A DNA stretch of 34,312 nt from the NCBI GenBank assembly GCA_017617935.1, contig JAFZVF010000084.1:1-34312 (forward strand), in the 5' to 3' direction. The DNA comes from Clostridiales bacterium. GTDB lineage: Bacteria > Bacillota > Clostridia > Saccharofermentanales > Saccharofermentanaceae. The translations under genes were made by a program, and so were the position numbers. The notes under the pieces are model-generated. The model did no database searches. It was given only the letters and a program-made list of their open reading frames with translations, and was not told where the DNA came from. Below are positions 15,801-24,220 of the stretch, one piece after another (within the stretch, counting starts at the first letter, position 1; each line of letters starts with the position of its first letter).

Positions 15801-16486
15801 AGACGGCAATAGTCACAGGCGCATCGTCCGGCATCGGATACGCGATATCGAAGATGCTCTCCGAAGAAGGATACAAGGTTTACGGCATCGGCAGGATCTT
15901 CAAGGGGGACGTTTCGTTTTTTGAAGAACGCATCTCCATGGACGTAAGGGACACCGACGTCCTGCTGAAGAAGCTCTCATCGTTCAAGAAAGTCGACGTG
16001 CTCGTCAATGCGGCGGGAACCGCTTATTACGGACTGACTGAGTTCATGACGCCCGAGCAGATCAGCGAGATGTGCAGGGTGGACTTGGAGGCCCCGCTGA
16101 TAATAACTTCTGCAATCCTTCCGAAAATTAAGGATACAAAAGGTTATATTATTAATATAGCATCGGTGACTTCCACGAGGATAAACACCCACGGGGCATG
16201 CTACGGCGCGCTGAAGGCGGGCCTGAGGAGCTTCGGCAGGAGTCTTTTTGAAGAGGCGAGGAAGCACGGTGTAAAGGTGGTGACGGTCTGTCCCGATCTG
16301 ACGAGAGGGACGGGGCTTTACAGGAATGCCGATTTCGAGCCTTCGGACGACGAGGGGTGTTTCCTGGTCCCCGAGGATACCGCCGAGTGCGTGAGAAGCG
16401 TTCTACACATGAGGGACGGCGCCGCAGTCACCGAGATAGAGGTTAGGCCGCAACTGAACCGCGTTGAAAAGAAGCAGAAAGGATAA
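15791..16486 (+). CDS. Classical short-chain dehydrogenase/reductase
   Basis: 231 residues, normal for classical SDRs. The cofactor loop TGASSGIG is at 9-16, NAAG at 73-76, catalytic Ser in IASVTS (about 123-128), and Y138 with K142 in CYGALKAG. DVRD (51-54) is the adenine-side Asp segment. The enzyme should reduce or oxidise a carbonyl/alcohol with NAD(P)(H) in the cytoplasm; the substrate is unknown. It overlaps the preceding radical SAM gene by 10 bases and is followed 4 bases later by the GH2 gene. Confidence 0.92.
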   Translation: MELKTAIVTGASSGIGYAISKMLSEEGYKVYGIGRIFKGDVSFFEERISMDVRDTDVLLKKLSSFKKVDVLVNAAGTAYYGLTEFMTPEQISEMCRVDLEAPLIITSAILPKIKDTKGYIINIASVTSTRINTHGACYGALKAGLRSFGRSLFEEARKHGVKVVTVCPDLTRGTGLYRNADFEPSDDEGCFLVPEDTAECVRSVLHMRDGAAVTEIEVRPQLNRVEKKQKG

Positions 16487-16490
16487 GCCG

Positions 16491-18884
16491 ATGAGAATTG
16501 AACTTAACGACGGCTGGGAATTTACCCCGAAATACAACGATGAGCTCAGCGCTCCAATTTACAAGGTTGGCGACGCGGTGGAGGTCCGCATTCCCCACAG
16601 CGTGAAGATCACGCCGTTCAGCCACTTCGACAACAGCGAATACGAGATGGTGTCAGGCTACCGTAAGGTCCTGATGTTTCCGAGGGAGTGGGAAGGCAAG
16701 CGTCTTTTCCTCACCTTTGACGCGGTCGCGCACAACGCCGAGGTAAGGGTCAACGGCTTTTATGCAACGGAACATCACTGCGGATACACTTCCTTCAGGG
16801 TTGAGATCACCGACTTCATCACCTTCGGAAGGGAAAACATAATAACCGTAAAGTGCGACTCGAACGAGAGCATCAACGTTCCTCCGTTCGGCTACATCAC
16901 CGATTATCTGACCTATGGCGGCATCTACCGTGAGGTGCACCTCGACGTTTACGACGGTGCATTCATCAAGGACGTATTCGTAACCGGAGACATGGACGGA
17001 AACGTCAAGGCGGCCGTCAATCTTGACGGGGCTGAGGACAAGTCTTGCAAGGTGAAGTATCTCGTAAGGGACCTCGGCACGGGCGAGGCCGTTAACCAGG
17101 GCCTTTTCGAAGAGGGCGTCGCGGAATTCAAGATCAACAACGTAAAGCGATGGGATCTGGAAACCCCGAACCTTTATGCGATCGAGTGCACGCTCCTCGT
17201 AAACGATGAAAAGTTTGACGCCAAGAGCGTCACCTTCGGATGCAGGACCGCCGAGTTCAGGGCGGAAGGGTTCTTCCTGAACGGAACGCGCATAAGGCTC
17301 AGGGGTTTAAACCGCCATCAGAGCTATCCTTATGCGGGCTACGCGATGCCTGAGAACATACAGCGTCTTGATGCAAAGATCCTGAAGAGGGAACTGGGCG
17401 TCAACGTCGTCCGCACCTCACACTATCCGCAGTCCCATCACTTTATCGACGAGTGCGACAGGGAAGGCCTTCTCGTCGTAACCGAGATGCCGGGCTGGCA
17501 GAACATCGGCGACGGGAAATGGAAGGAACAGGCGGTAAAGAACTGCCGCGAGATGGTCGAGCAGTACAGGAACCACCCCTCGATAATAGTTTGGGGCGTC
17601 AGGATCAACGAGTCCGCCGACGATGACGAATTCTACAAGAAGACCAACGCGGTTGCCCACGAGTGCGATCCGACAAGGCAGACGACGGGCATCAGGTGCA
17701 TTGAAAAGAGCTCGCTTTTGGAGGACGTATACGCTTTTAACGACTTCTCGCATTCAGGGTACAATGCGGGAGCAAAGCCCAAGGTCAAGGTGACTCCCGA
17801 TATGGGCAAGGGATACTTCATCTCCGAGCACAACGGCCACATGTTCCCGACGAAGACCTTCGATTCGGAGGAGCACCGTCTGGAGCACGCATTGCGTCAC
17901 TGCAACGTGCTAGACGCGGCAATGGGCGAGGAAGGCGTCGCGGGAGCCATAGGCTGGTGCTTTGCAGACTACAACACCCACAAGGAATTCGGAAGCGGCG
18001 ACAGGATCTGCCATCACGGCGTTTGCGACATGTTCAGAAACCCCAAGCTCGCGGCGTCCGTTTATTCGGCAGCCGGCGGCAGCGAGCCTTTCGTCACCAT
18101 AAGCTCATCGATGGATACCGGCGAACATCCGGGTTCCATCATCGGCAAGGTCTATATCTTCACAAACTGCGACAGCGTGAAGATGTACAAGGATGACGTG
18201 TTCATCAAGGAATACAGGCATGATCAGGAGAAGTACAAGAACCTGAAGAACGCCCCGATCCTGATCGACGACTACATTGGCGACCGGCTTCTTAACGAGA
18301 AGAAATTCAAGCCGAAGGACGCTAAGATCCTGAAAGACGGATTGAACTTCTTTGCCGCTTGCGGAAACACTTTGCCGTTCGGATTCAAGTTCAGGCTTGG
18401 AAGAGTCATGGTCCGCAATCACCTGACGACGGACGACGTGTTCAAGCTCTACCAGAAATACATAGACAACCGCGGCGAAAAGATGCCGGTCTACAGGTTC
18501 GAAGGAATCAAGGGCGGCGAGACCGTCGTTACGGTTACGAAGACCGCGGCGATGGAACTGAAGCTTGTCTGTAATGTGAGCGCGGATTCCCTGAAGGAAG
18601 GCGCTACTTACGACGCGTGCGCGGTCCGCGTAAGGGTCACTGACGAATATGGCAACGTAATGCCGTTTTTCAACACTCCCGCAAAGGTCACCTGCAAGGG
18701 ACCCATAGAGCTCCTAGGCGGCGACGGTACAGGCAGTTCATGCCAGTGCGACATATTCGGCGGAATGGGCGGCTTCTACGTAAGGACCGTCAAGGACGGC
18801 TGGGGCAAGGCGGAGATCAAGGTCACGCTCCCCGGCAGGGAAACGTCAGCGACTATGAAGATCGAAGTTCTCGAAAACGCCTGA
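16491..18884 (+). CDS. Glycoside hydrolase family 2 (beta-galactosidase/glucuronidase type)
   Basis: 797 residues with no signal peptide, so probably cytoplasmic. The order is jelly-roll (about 10-165), Ig-like domain (about 165-270), TIM barrel (about 270-570) and C-terminal Ig-like domains. Hallmarks are RLRGLNRHQSYPYAG, VNVVRTSHYPQSHHFID, the acid/base Glu E374 in WGVRINES, and the probable nucleophile E446 in FISEHNGH, 72 residues on, as usual for GH2. It should split a beta-linked sugar from an oligosaccharide or glycoconjugate; the exact specificity is not readable. ATG 16491 follows AAAGGA; a 9-codon upward extension lies in the preceding gene. No transporter or sugar regulator is adjacent, which is unusual for a catabolic glycosidase. 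Confidence 0.92.
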   Translation: MRIELNDGWEFTPKYNDELSAPIYKVGDAVEVRIPHSVKITPFSHFDNSEYEMVSGYRKVLMFPREWEGKRLFLTFDAVAHNAEVRVNGFYATEHHCGYTSFRVEITDFITFGRENIITVKCDSNESINVPPFGYITDYLTYGGIYREVHLDVYDGAFIKDVFVTGDMDGNVKAAVNLDGAEDKSCKVKYLVRDLGTGEAVNQGLFEEGVAEFKINNVKRWDLETPNLYAIECTLLVNDEKFDAKSVTFGCRTAEFRAEGFFLNGTRIRLRGLNRHQSYPYAGYAMPENIQRLDAKILKRELGVNVVRTSHYPQSHHFIDECDREGLLVVTEMPGWQNIGDGKWKEQAVKNCREMVEQYRNHPSIIVWGVRINESADDDEFYKKTNAVAHECDPTRQTTGIRCIEKSSLLEDVYAFNDFSHSGYNAGAKPKVKVTPDMGKGYFISEHNGHMFPTKTFDSEEHRLEHALRHCNVLDAAMGEEGVAGAIGWCFADYNTHKEFGSGDRICHHGVCDMFRNPKLAASVYSAAGGSEPFVTISSSMDTGEHPGSIIGKVYIFTNCDSVKMYKDDVFIKEYRHDQEKYKNLKNAPILIDDYIGDRLLNEKKFKPKDAKILKDGLNFFAACGNTLPFGFKFRLGRVMVRNHLTTDDVFKLYQKYIDNRGEKMPVYRFEGIKGGETVVTVTKTAAMELKLVCNVSADSLKEGATYDACAVRVRVTDEYGNVMPFFNTPAKVTCKGPIELLGGDGTGSSCQCDIFGGMGGFYVRTVKDGWGKAEIKVTLPGRETSATMKIEVLENA

Positions 18885-18923
18885 CGGTCCATCCCGAAAA
18901 GCTAAAAAACTGTCCTCACGTTC

Positions 18924-18962
18924 AGGGCTTTTCAAGGGTAAAATTCCTTTGAAAAGCCTTGT
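18924..18962 (+). terminator. Probable terminator of the YfhO-GH2 operon
   Basis: GGCTTTTCAAGG (18926-18937) pairs with CCTTTGAAAAGCC (18946-18958) with one bulge. The following T run is short and interrupted (TTGT), so strength is uncertain. Confidence 0.55.
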
Positions 18963-19012
18963 ATCAATGTTTTTTGCGGAAATATTTCATTATTGTTACA
19001 AATTGACTACAG

Positions 19013-19060
19013 ACACAAAATATAGGGGTTTTGGCTTGACTTGACCACAATATATGGGTA
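19013..19060 (+). promoter_or_regulatory. Two NrdR boxes upstream of nrdG-nrdD
   Basis: Two matches to the NrdR consensus acaCwAtATaTwGtgt: ACACAAAATATAGGGG (19013-19028) and CCACAATATATGGGTA (19045-19060). They are 32 bases apart start to start, three helical turns, which is the normal NrdR spacing. The second box lies inside the spacer of the promoter at 19036-19064, so bound NrdR would block RNA polymerase. This predicts repression when dATP is plentiful. Confidence 0.82.
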
Positions 19061-19064
19061 TCCT
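19036..19064 (+). promoter_or_regulatory. Promoter of nrdG-nrdD
   Basis: TTGACT (19036-19041), a 17-base spacer and TATCCT (19059-19064). A small GCCTCG/CGAGGC hairpin (19073-19093) lies in the 5' UTR. Confidence 0.6.
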
Positions 19065-19140
19065 TTAGAAGCGCCTCGAGGAAAAAGCGAGGCGTTTCGC
19101 ACCTAAAAAATGGGTTTTGCGAAGGAAGGAAACGGCAGAG

Positions 19141-19839
19141 ATGAGACTTGGCGGAATTCAGAAACTGACACTTTTGGACTTCCCCGGAGTCGTCGCCTGT
19201 ACGGTGTTCACCCTTGGCTGCAACATGAGATGTCCCTTCTGCCATAACTCGCTCCTCGTTACGAAGACCGATGAGGCGGAAGAGTATCCCGTAGAAGACT
19301 TTTTCGCGTTTTTGGAGAAACGCCGCGGAATCCTTGATGGAGTTGCCATCACGGGAGGAGAGCCGCTACTGCAGAGCGACATAGGCGAATTCATAGCGAA
19401 GATCAAGGCCATGGGCTACAAGGTAAAGCTTGACACCAACGGTTCCTTCCCCGACAAGCTCGAAGAGATCTTAAAGTCCGGAAACGTCGATTACGTCGCG
19501 ATGGATATTAAGAACTCTCCTGAGAAGTACGCGGAAACCGTAGGAATTCCGGGCTTTGACGTATCGAAGATACAAAGGAGCATTGAGATCATAAGGTCTT
19601 CCGGAATAGAGCACGAGTTCCGGACCACGGTCGTGTCACCGCTTCATGACGGCGGGAGCATCGCGGGTGCGGCGGAAATGGTCAAGGGGGCACCGAAGTA
19701 TTATCTTCAGAACTTCGTTGACTCGGGGAACCTTATAAACGGTGAAGGAATGAGCGCGCTTCCCGAAGAAGAATTGGAAAAAGCGCTCGCAAAGGCAAAG
19801 GATTTTATCCCGCAGGCTGAGATCCGCGGGGAAAAATAA
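19141..19839 (+). CDS. nrdG: Anaerobic ribonucleotide reductase activating protein
   Basis: 232 residues. The radical SAM motif CNMRCPFC (C27, C31, C34) sits in TLGCNMRCPFCHN, with GGEPLLQ as the SAM-binding GGE motif and KLDTNGSFP further on. NrdG-type activases make the glycyl radical on NrdD using SAM and a 4Fe-4S cluster under anaerobic conditions. The TIGR02495-like form seen here is longer than the E. coli NrdG (about 150 residues) and is common in Clostridia. ATG 19141 follows GGAAGGA; a TTG at 19117 is rejected because it lies over that site. nrdD follows 14 bases later in the same operon. Confidence 0.92.
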   Translation: MRLGGIQKLTLLDFPGVVACTVFTLGCNMRCPFCHNSLLVTKTDEAEEYPVEDFFAFLEKRRGILDGVAITGGEPLLQSDIGEFIAKIKAMGYKVKLDTNGSFPDKLEEILKSGNVDYVAMDIKNSPEKYAETVGIPGFDVSKIQRSIEIIRSSGIEHEFRTTVVSPLHDGGSIAGAAEMVKGAPKYYLQNFVDSGNLINGEGMSALPEEELEKALAKAKDFIPQAEIRGEK

Positions 19840-19853
19840 AAAGGAGAGGCAAA

Positions 19854-22256
19854 ATGTACAGTATCATCAAGAGGGACGGAAAAGTCGTAGATTTCGACTT
19901 AAGCAAGATTTCGGGAGCAATCGAGAAGGCTTTCGTAGCGCAGAAGAGGGAGTATAACAAGCAGATCATCGACATGCTTGCTCTCAACGCGGTATCCGAT
20001 GCAGAGGCCAAGGCCGTTGACGGCAAGGTTGACGTCGAGTCCATCCAGGACAGCGTCGAGACCACGCTCCAGAGAATGGGTTATGAGGACGTGGCTAAGG
20101 CATACATCCTTTACAGAAACCAGCGTGAGAAGATCCGCAACATGAATTCCGCGCTCCTCAACTACAAGAACCTCGTTGACAGCTACGTAAAGATCGAGGA
20201 TTGGCGTGTTAAGGAGAACTCCACAGTCACGTATTCCGTAGGCGGACTCATCCTCTCCAATTCCGGTGCGATCACGGCAAATTATTGGCTTTCCGAGATC
20301 TATGACAAGGAGATTGCCGACGCTCACAGAAACGCCGACCTCCATATCCACGATCTCTCCATGCTCACGGGTTACTGCGCAGGCTGGTCGCTCAAGCAGC
20401 TCATCCAGGAAGGACTTGGCGGCATTACCGGCAAGATCACTTCAGCTCCTGCAAAGCACCTTTCCACACTCTGCAACCAGATGGTCAACTTCCTGGGCAT
20501 CATGCAGAACGAGTGGGCAGGCGCACAGGCATTCTCCTCTTTTGATACTTACCTCGCACCTTTCGTTAAGATAGACAACCTCACCTACAAGCAGGTCAAG
20601 CAGGACATCCAGTCCTTCATCTACGGCGTCAACACGCCTTCCAGATGGGGCACGCAGTCTCCGTTCACGAACATCACGCTCGACTGGACTGTTCCGAACG
20701 ATTTGGCAGAGCAGAACTGCATCGTCGGCGGCAAGGAAGTCGACTTCAAGTACAAGGACTGCAAGGCAGAGATGGACATGGTCAACAAGGCGTTCATCGA
20801 GATCATGATCGAAGGCGACGCAAACGGCCGCGGCTTCCAGTACCCGATCCCTACTTATTCGATCACCAGGGATTTCGACTGGTCCGAGACCGAGAACAAC
20901 AAGCTTCTCTTCGAGATGACCGCAAAGTACGGCATTCCTTACTTCTCCAACTACATCAACTCCGACATGGAGCCTTCCGACGTTCGTTCAATGTGCTGCA
21001 GACTGAGACTTGACCTCCGTGAGCTCAGAAAGAAGTCAGGCGGCTTCTTCGGTTCAGGCGAATCCACGGGTTCCGTCGGCGTTGTCACCATCAACATTCC
21101 CCGTATTGCTTATCTCGCAAGCGACATGGACGACTTCATGAAGAGACTTGACCACCTCATGGACATCGCCGCAAGATCCCTCAAGATCAAGAGAAACACG
21201 ATCACGAAGCTCCTCGACGAGGGCCTCTATCCTTACACGAAGCACTATCTCGGAACGTTCAACAACCACTTCTCAACGATCGGTCTTGTCGGCATGAACG
21301 AGGCAGGCCTCAATGCCAAGTGGATCAGAAAGGACCTTACTCACGAAGAGACTCAGAAGTTTGCACAGGACGTCCTCAACCACATGAGGAACAAGCTCTC
21401 CGACTATCAGGAGAAGTATGGAGACCTCTACAACCTTGAGGCTACGCCTGCCGAGTCCACGTCTTTCCGTCTCGCAAAGCATGACAAGGCCAAGTATCCT
21501 GACATCATCACGGCAAATGACGCTTCCGGCGTATTCTATTACACCAACAGCTCACACCTGCCCGTAGGCTACACGGCCGACATCTTCGACGCACTCGACG
21601 TTCAGGACGAGCTCCAGACCCTGTACACTTCAGGAACCGTATTCCACGCATTCTTAGGTGAGAGGCTCCCTGACTGGAAGGCGGCTGCTTCCCTCGTCAG
21701 AAAGATCGCGGAGAACTACAAGCTCCCTTACTACACTATGTCTCCTACGTACTCCATCTGCTCGGCTCACGGCTATCTCGCAGGCGAAGTCAAGGCTTGC
21801 CCCGTTTGCGGCAATGCAACAGAGACGTACAGCCGTATCACAGGTTATTACCGTCCGATCAAGAACTGGAACGACGGCAAGATGCAGGAGTTCAAGGACA
21901 GACAGACCTACGACATCGAGACGTCGACCATGCGTCCCCGTACTGCTACCGTTACCGTAACTTCCAATGAAGCGAAGGACACGCCCGAGCTTCTCCCTCT
22001 CGAGAACGGCACGATGAAGCCCATGCTCTTCACGACGCACACCTGCCCCAAGTGCAAGGTAGTCAAGGCAATGTTCGACGAGCAGAGCTTCGATTATGAC
22101 CTCATCTATGCTGACGACCAGCCCGAGCTCGCTCAGAAGCTTGACATCGTCAACGTGCCTACACTGGTCATTCCGACCACCGACGGCGTGAACAAGTACA
22201 CCGACATTCCCGCGATCAGGCAGTACATGAACGACTGCAAGGGCATCAAGGCCTGA
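19854..22256 (+). CDS. nrdD: Class III anaerobic ribonucleoside-triphosphate reductase with C-terminal glutaredoxin domain
   Basis: 800 residues. Residues about 3-95 are an ATP cone (IIKRDGKVVDFDLSKI) for allosteric control. The catalytic barrel has C175 in LTGYCAGWSL and C381 in SMCCRLRLD. The glycyl-radical region holds the zinc-site cysteines C649/C652 (ACPVCG) and the radical glycine G664 in RITGYYRP. The enzyme reduces NTPs to dNTPs without oxygen. Residues about 720-800 are an appended thioredoxin/glutaredoxin-like domain with CPKC (C731-C734) and a cis-proline segment NVPTLVIP. That suggests thiol (not formate) electrons reach the active site, as in NrdD2/NrdD3 types. The start follows AAGGAGAGG. 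Confidence 0.95.
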   Translation: MYSIIKRDGKVVDFDLSKISGAIEKAFVAQKREYNKQIIDMLALNAVSDAEAKAVDGKVDVESIQDSVETTLQRMGYEDVAKAYILYRNQREKIRNMNSALLNYKNLVDSYVKIEDWRVKENSTVTYSVGGLILSNSGAITANYWLSEIYDKEIADAHRNADLHIHDLSMLTGYCAGWSLKQLIQEGLGGITGKITSAPAKHLSTLCNQMVNFLGIMQNEWAGAQAFSSFDTYLAPFVKIDNLTYKQVKQDIQSFIYGVNTPSRWGTQSPFTNITLDWTVPNDLAEQNCIVGGKEVDFKYKDCKAEMDMVNKAFIEIMIEGDANGRGFQYPIPTYSITRDFDWSETENNKLLFEMTAKYGIPYFSNYINSDMEPSDVRSMCCRLRLDLRELRKKSGGFFGSGESTGSVGVVTINIPRIAYLASDMDDFMKRLDHLMDIAARSLKIKRNTITKLLDEGLYPYTKHYLGTFNNHFSTIGLVGMNEAGLNAKWIRKDLTHEETQKFAQDVLNHMRNKLSDYQEKYGDLYNLEATPAESTSFRLAKHDKAKYPDIITANDASGVFYYTNSSHLPVGYTADIFDALDVQDELQTLYTSGTVFHAFLGERLPDWKAAASLVRKIAENYKLPYYTMSPTYSICSAHGYLAGEVKACPVCGNATETYSRITGYYRPIKNWNDGKMQEFKDRQTYDIETSTMRPRTATVTVTSNEAKDTPELLPLENGTMKPMLFTTHTCPKCKVVKAMFDEQSFDYDLIYADDQPELAQKLDIVNVPTLVIPTTDGVNKYTDIPAIRQYMNDCKGIKA

Positions 22257-22284
22257 TCGAATACCGGCCAAGGTAGATTCTTGT

Positions 22285-22322
22285 GAAGGGTGCCTCAAAC
22301 GAGGCGCCCTTCATTCTTTTTT
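22285..22322 (+). terminator. Terminator of nrdG-nrdD
   Basis: A 12-bp stem, GAAGGGTGCCTC (22285-22296) with GAGGCGCCCTTC (22301-22312), a 4-nt loop and one G-U pair, followed by ATTCTTTTTT. Confidence 0.93.
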
Positions 22323-22344
22323 GCGCACGGGCAAGATAATTACA

Positions 22345-22373
22345 TTGACGGCTTCAGGTTTAGTTTGTATAAT
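22345..22373 (+). promoter_or_regulatory. Promoter of the polyamine operon leader
   Basis: TTGACG (22345-22350), a 17-base spacer, and a perfect TATAAT (22368-22373). Transcription should begin near 22380, at the first hairpin of the leader. Confidence 0.87.
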
Positions 22374-22379
22374 TACCAA

Positions 22380-22734
22380 AGTTTATGGAAACATAGACTT
22401 TTCAAGCATAGACAATGTTTTATCAGAGTCTTAGGTGATTTACGGACCACTCCTTCGGGAGTCAAGGCCACGGACAGCCGGGTCCACTGCCGATGACCGG
22501 AACTTCCGGTCTATTGATTGAGTTAAAAGCTCAGTTTTATAAGTTGGTTACTTTATAACCGAATGCGTAATTTGCGCAAACTTGTGAAATGGTCAATAAG
22601 AGTAGTAAAAGTAGTATTGCTATATAGACTCTGCTTAAATATCTCATACCGGTGCAATGCCCGCACTTGTATGCGGATAAGCTAAGGATATTGAAGGATT
22701 AACGCAAGTTGTGTAATTACAGCTTGCGTTTTTT
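22380..22734 (+). ncRNA. Structured leader RNA (candidate riboswitch/attenuator) of the polyamine operon
   Basis: About 355 nt with no plausible ORF. Visible helices, in order: GTTTATG/CATAGAC with a GAAA loop (22381-22398); a long-range helix CAGAGTCT (22424-22431) with AGACTCTG (22626-22633) enclosing about 195 nt; inside it GGACC/GGTCC (22444-22448 with 22481-22485) containing ACTCC-TTCG-GGAGT (22449-22462), GACCGG/CCGGTC (22495-22511) and GGTTA/TAACC (22546-22560). A second domain is closed by AATATC/GATATT (22638-22643 with 22687-22692), with CATAC/GTATG and GTGC/GCAC inside. It ends in a terminator just before the speA ribosome binding site. AACTTGTG (22579-22586) can pair with CGCAAGTT (22703-22710) of the terminator, a possible antiterminator. 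I could not match it to a known RNA family. Confidence 0.72.
22701..22734 (+). terminator. Terminator at the end of the polyamine leader
   Basis: A 12-bp stem, AACGCAAGTTGT (22701-22712) with ACAGCTTGCGTT (22719-22730), a 6-nt loop GTAATT, and a T run to 22734. The speA ribosome binding site GAGGT starts five bases later, so operon transcription from the upstream promoter must read through it. Confidence 0.88.
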
Positions 22735-22750
22735 GTTTGAGGTATGGACT

Positions 22751-24205
22751 ATGGAAAGAACGGAATTGGATCAGACGCGCGCCCCGATTTATGAGGCGCT
22801 TGAGAAGTTCCGCGAGATGAGGGTCGTTCCGTTTGACGTCCCGGGACACAAGCACGGAAAGGGCAATCCCGAGCTCACGGCTTTCTTGGGCGAGAAGTGC
22901 GTCGGTGTTGACGTAAACAGCATGAAGCCTTTGGACAATCTCTGCCATCCCGTTTCGGTAATCAGGGAAGCGGAAGACCTTGCGGCTGAAGCTTTTGGGG
23001 CAAGTCACGCATTCCTTATGGTAGGAGGAACGACGAGTTCCGTTCAGAGCATGGTGCTCTCATGCTGCAAGCAGGGCGACAAGATCATATTGCCGCGTAA
23101 TGTGCACAGGAGCGTAATCAATTCGCTTGTGCTTTGCGGCGCCATTCCCGTCTACGTCAATCCGGACGTTGACCGCCGTCTTGGAATCTCGCTCGGCATG
23201 AGCCGCGACCAGGTAAAGAAGGCGATAGAGGAAAACCCTGACGCAGTCGCGGTCCTGGTCAACAACCCTACATATTACGGAATCTGCAGCGACATCCGCG
23301 CGATCGTAAAGATGGCTCACGATGCGGGCATGCTCTGCCTTGCAGATGAAGCACACGGAACACACTTCTATTTTGGCGAGAACATGCCTGTTTCGGCAAT
23401 GCGCGCGGGCGCGGACATGTCGGCCGTTTCGATGCACAAGAGCGGCGGTAGCCTTACGCAGTCAAGCCTTTTGCTGATCGGCGAGAACGTGAGCGAGAGA
23501 CACGTGCGCCAGATCATCAACCTTACACAGACGACGTCGGGCAGTTACCTATTGATGTCCAGCCTCGACATCAGCAGAAGGAACCTCGCTCTCCGCGGCA
23601 AAGAGGTCTTCAGAAAAGTCATCGAGATGGCTGAGTACGCAAGGGAAGAGGTCAACGCGATCGGAGGCTATTACGCTTACGGCCGCGAGATGATCAACGG
23701 CGATTCCATTTTCGATTTCGACCCGACAAAGCTCAGTGTGCATACAAGAGACATCGGCCTTGCGGGAATCGAGGTCTACGACATCTTAAGGGATGAGTAC
23801 GACATCCAGATCGAGTTCGGAGACATCGGTAACATCCTGGCATACCTTTCGATCGGCGACAGGATGCAGGAGCTTGAAAGACTCGTCAGCGCATTGGCTG
23901 AGATCCGCAGAAGATACAAGAAGGATCCTGCAGGTCTTTTGAGCCAGGAATACATTGCACCCGAGGTCGTATGCAGCCCTCAGAGCGCGTTCTATTCAAA
24001 CAAGAAGAGCTTGCCGCTCGAGGACAGCGTAGGTTACGTCTGCAGCGAGTTCGTCATGTGCTATCCGCCGGGAATCCCGATCCTCGCTCCGGGCGAAAGG
24101 ATCACATCCGGCATCCTTGAGTACATTGAATATGCCAAGGCCAAGGGCTGTTCCATGACGGGCCCTGAGGATCCTGACATCAACAACATCAACGTTCTGT
24201 TATAA
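22751..24205 (+). CDS. speA: Arginine decarboxylase, PLP fold type I (Orn/Lys/Arg decarboxylase family)
   Basis: 484 residues, matching the shorter Bacillus SpeA/YaaO type. PVPFDVPGHKHG-like start (VPFDVPGHKHGKG), GGTTSSVQSM for phosphate binding, ADEAHGTHF (D199, H202) and the PLP lysine K230 in SMHKSGGS. It should convert arginine to agmatine and CO2; the agmatinase gene two positions on supports arginine over lysine or ornithine. The ATG at 22751 has GAGGT seven bases upstream. A 14-residue in-frame extension to 22709 overlaps the terminator hairpin and is rejected. First gene of the five-gene polyamine operon. Confidence 0.93.
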   Translation: MERTELDQTRAPIYEALEKFREMRVVPFDVPGHKHGKGNPELTAFLGEKCVGVDVNSMKPLDNLCHPVSVIREAEDLAAEAFGASHAFLMVGGTTSSVQSMVLSCCKQGDKIILPRNVHRSVINSLVLCGAIPVYVNPDVDRRLGISLGMSRDQVKKAIEENPDAVAVLVNNPTYYGICSDIRAIVKMAHDAGMLCLADEAHGTHFYFGENMPVSAMRAGADMSAVSMHKSGGSLTQSSLLLIGENVSERHVRQIINLTQTTSGSYLLMSSLDISRRNLALRGKEVFRKVIEMAEYAREEVNAIGGYYAYGREMINGDSIFDFDPTKLSVHTRDIGLAGIEVYDILRDEYDIQIEFGDIGNILAYLSIGDRMQELERLVSALAEIRRRYKKDPAGLLSQEYIAPEVVCSPQSAFYSNKKSLPLEDSVGYVCSEFVMCYPPGIPILAPGERITSGILEYIEYAKAKGCSMTGPEDPDINNINVLL

Positions 24206-24220
24206 GGAGGGGCTCATAGA

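Noticed and set aside
22516..22544. Internal promoter in the polyamine leader (TTGATT, 17 bases, TTATAA)
   Set aside because: A weak -35/-10 pair in AT-rich structured RNA. It lies upstream of the terminator, so it would not remove the need for readthrough.
22424..22633. Mg2+ M-box (ykoK) riboswitch
   Set aside because: UUAGGUGA beside the closing helix and a later CACUGCC recall the M-box. However, the following GGCUCCU and the 3' strand resembling GCUAAAGCUCUACG are missing, the helices differ, and the downstream genes are not Mg2+ transporters.
22380..22734. RNase P RNA, tmRNA, SRP RNA or T-box
   Set aside because: The size would fit some of these, but none of their conserved cores is seen (GGAAAGUCC, the tmRNA tRNA-like ends, the GGAAGCAGC-type SRP loop, or UGGNACC).
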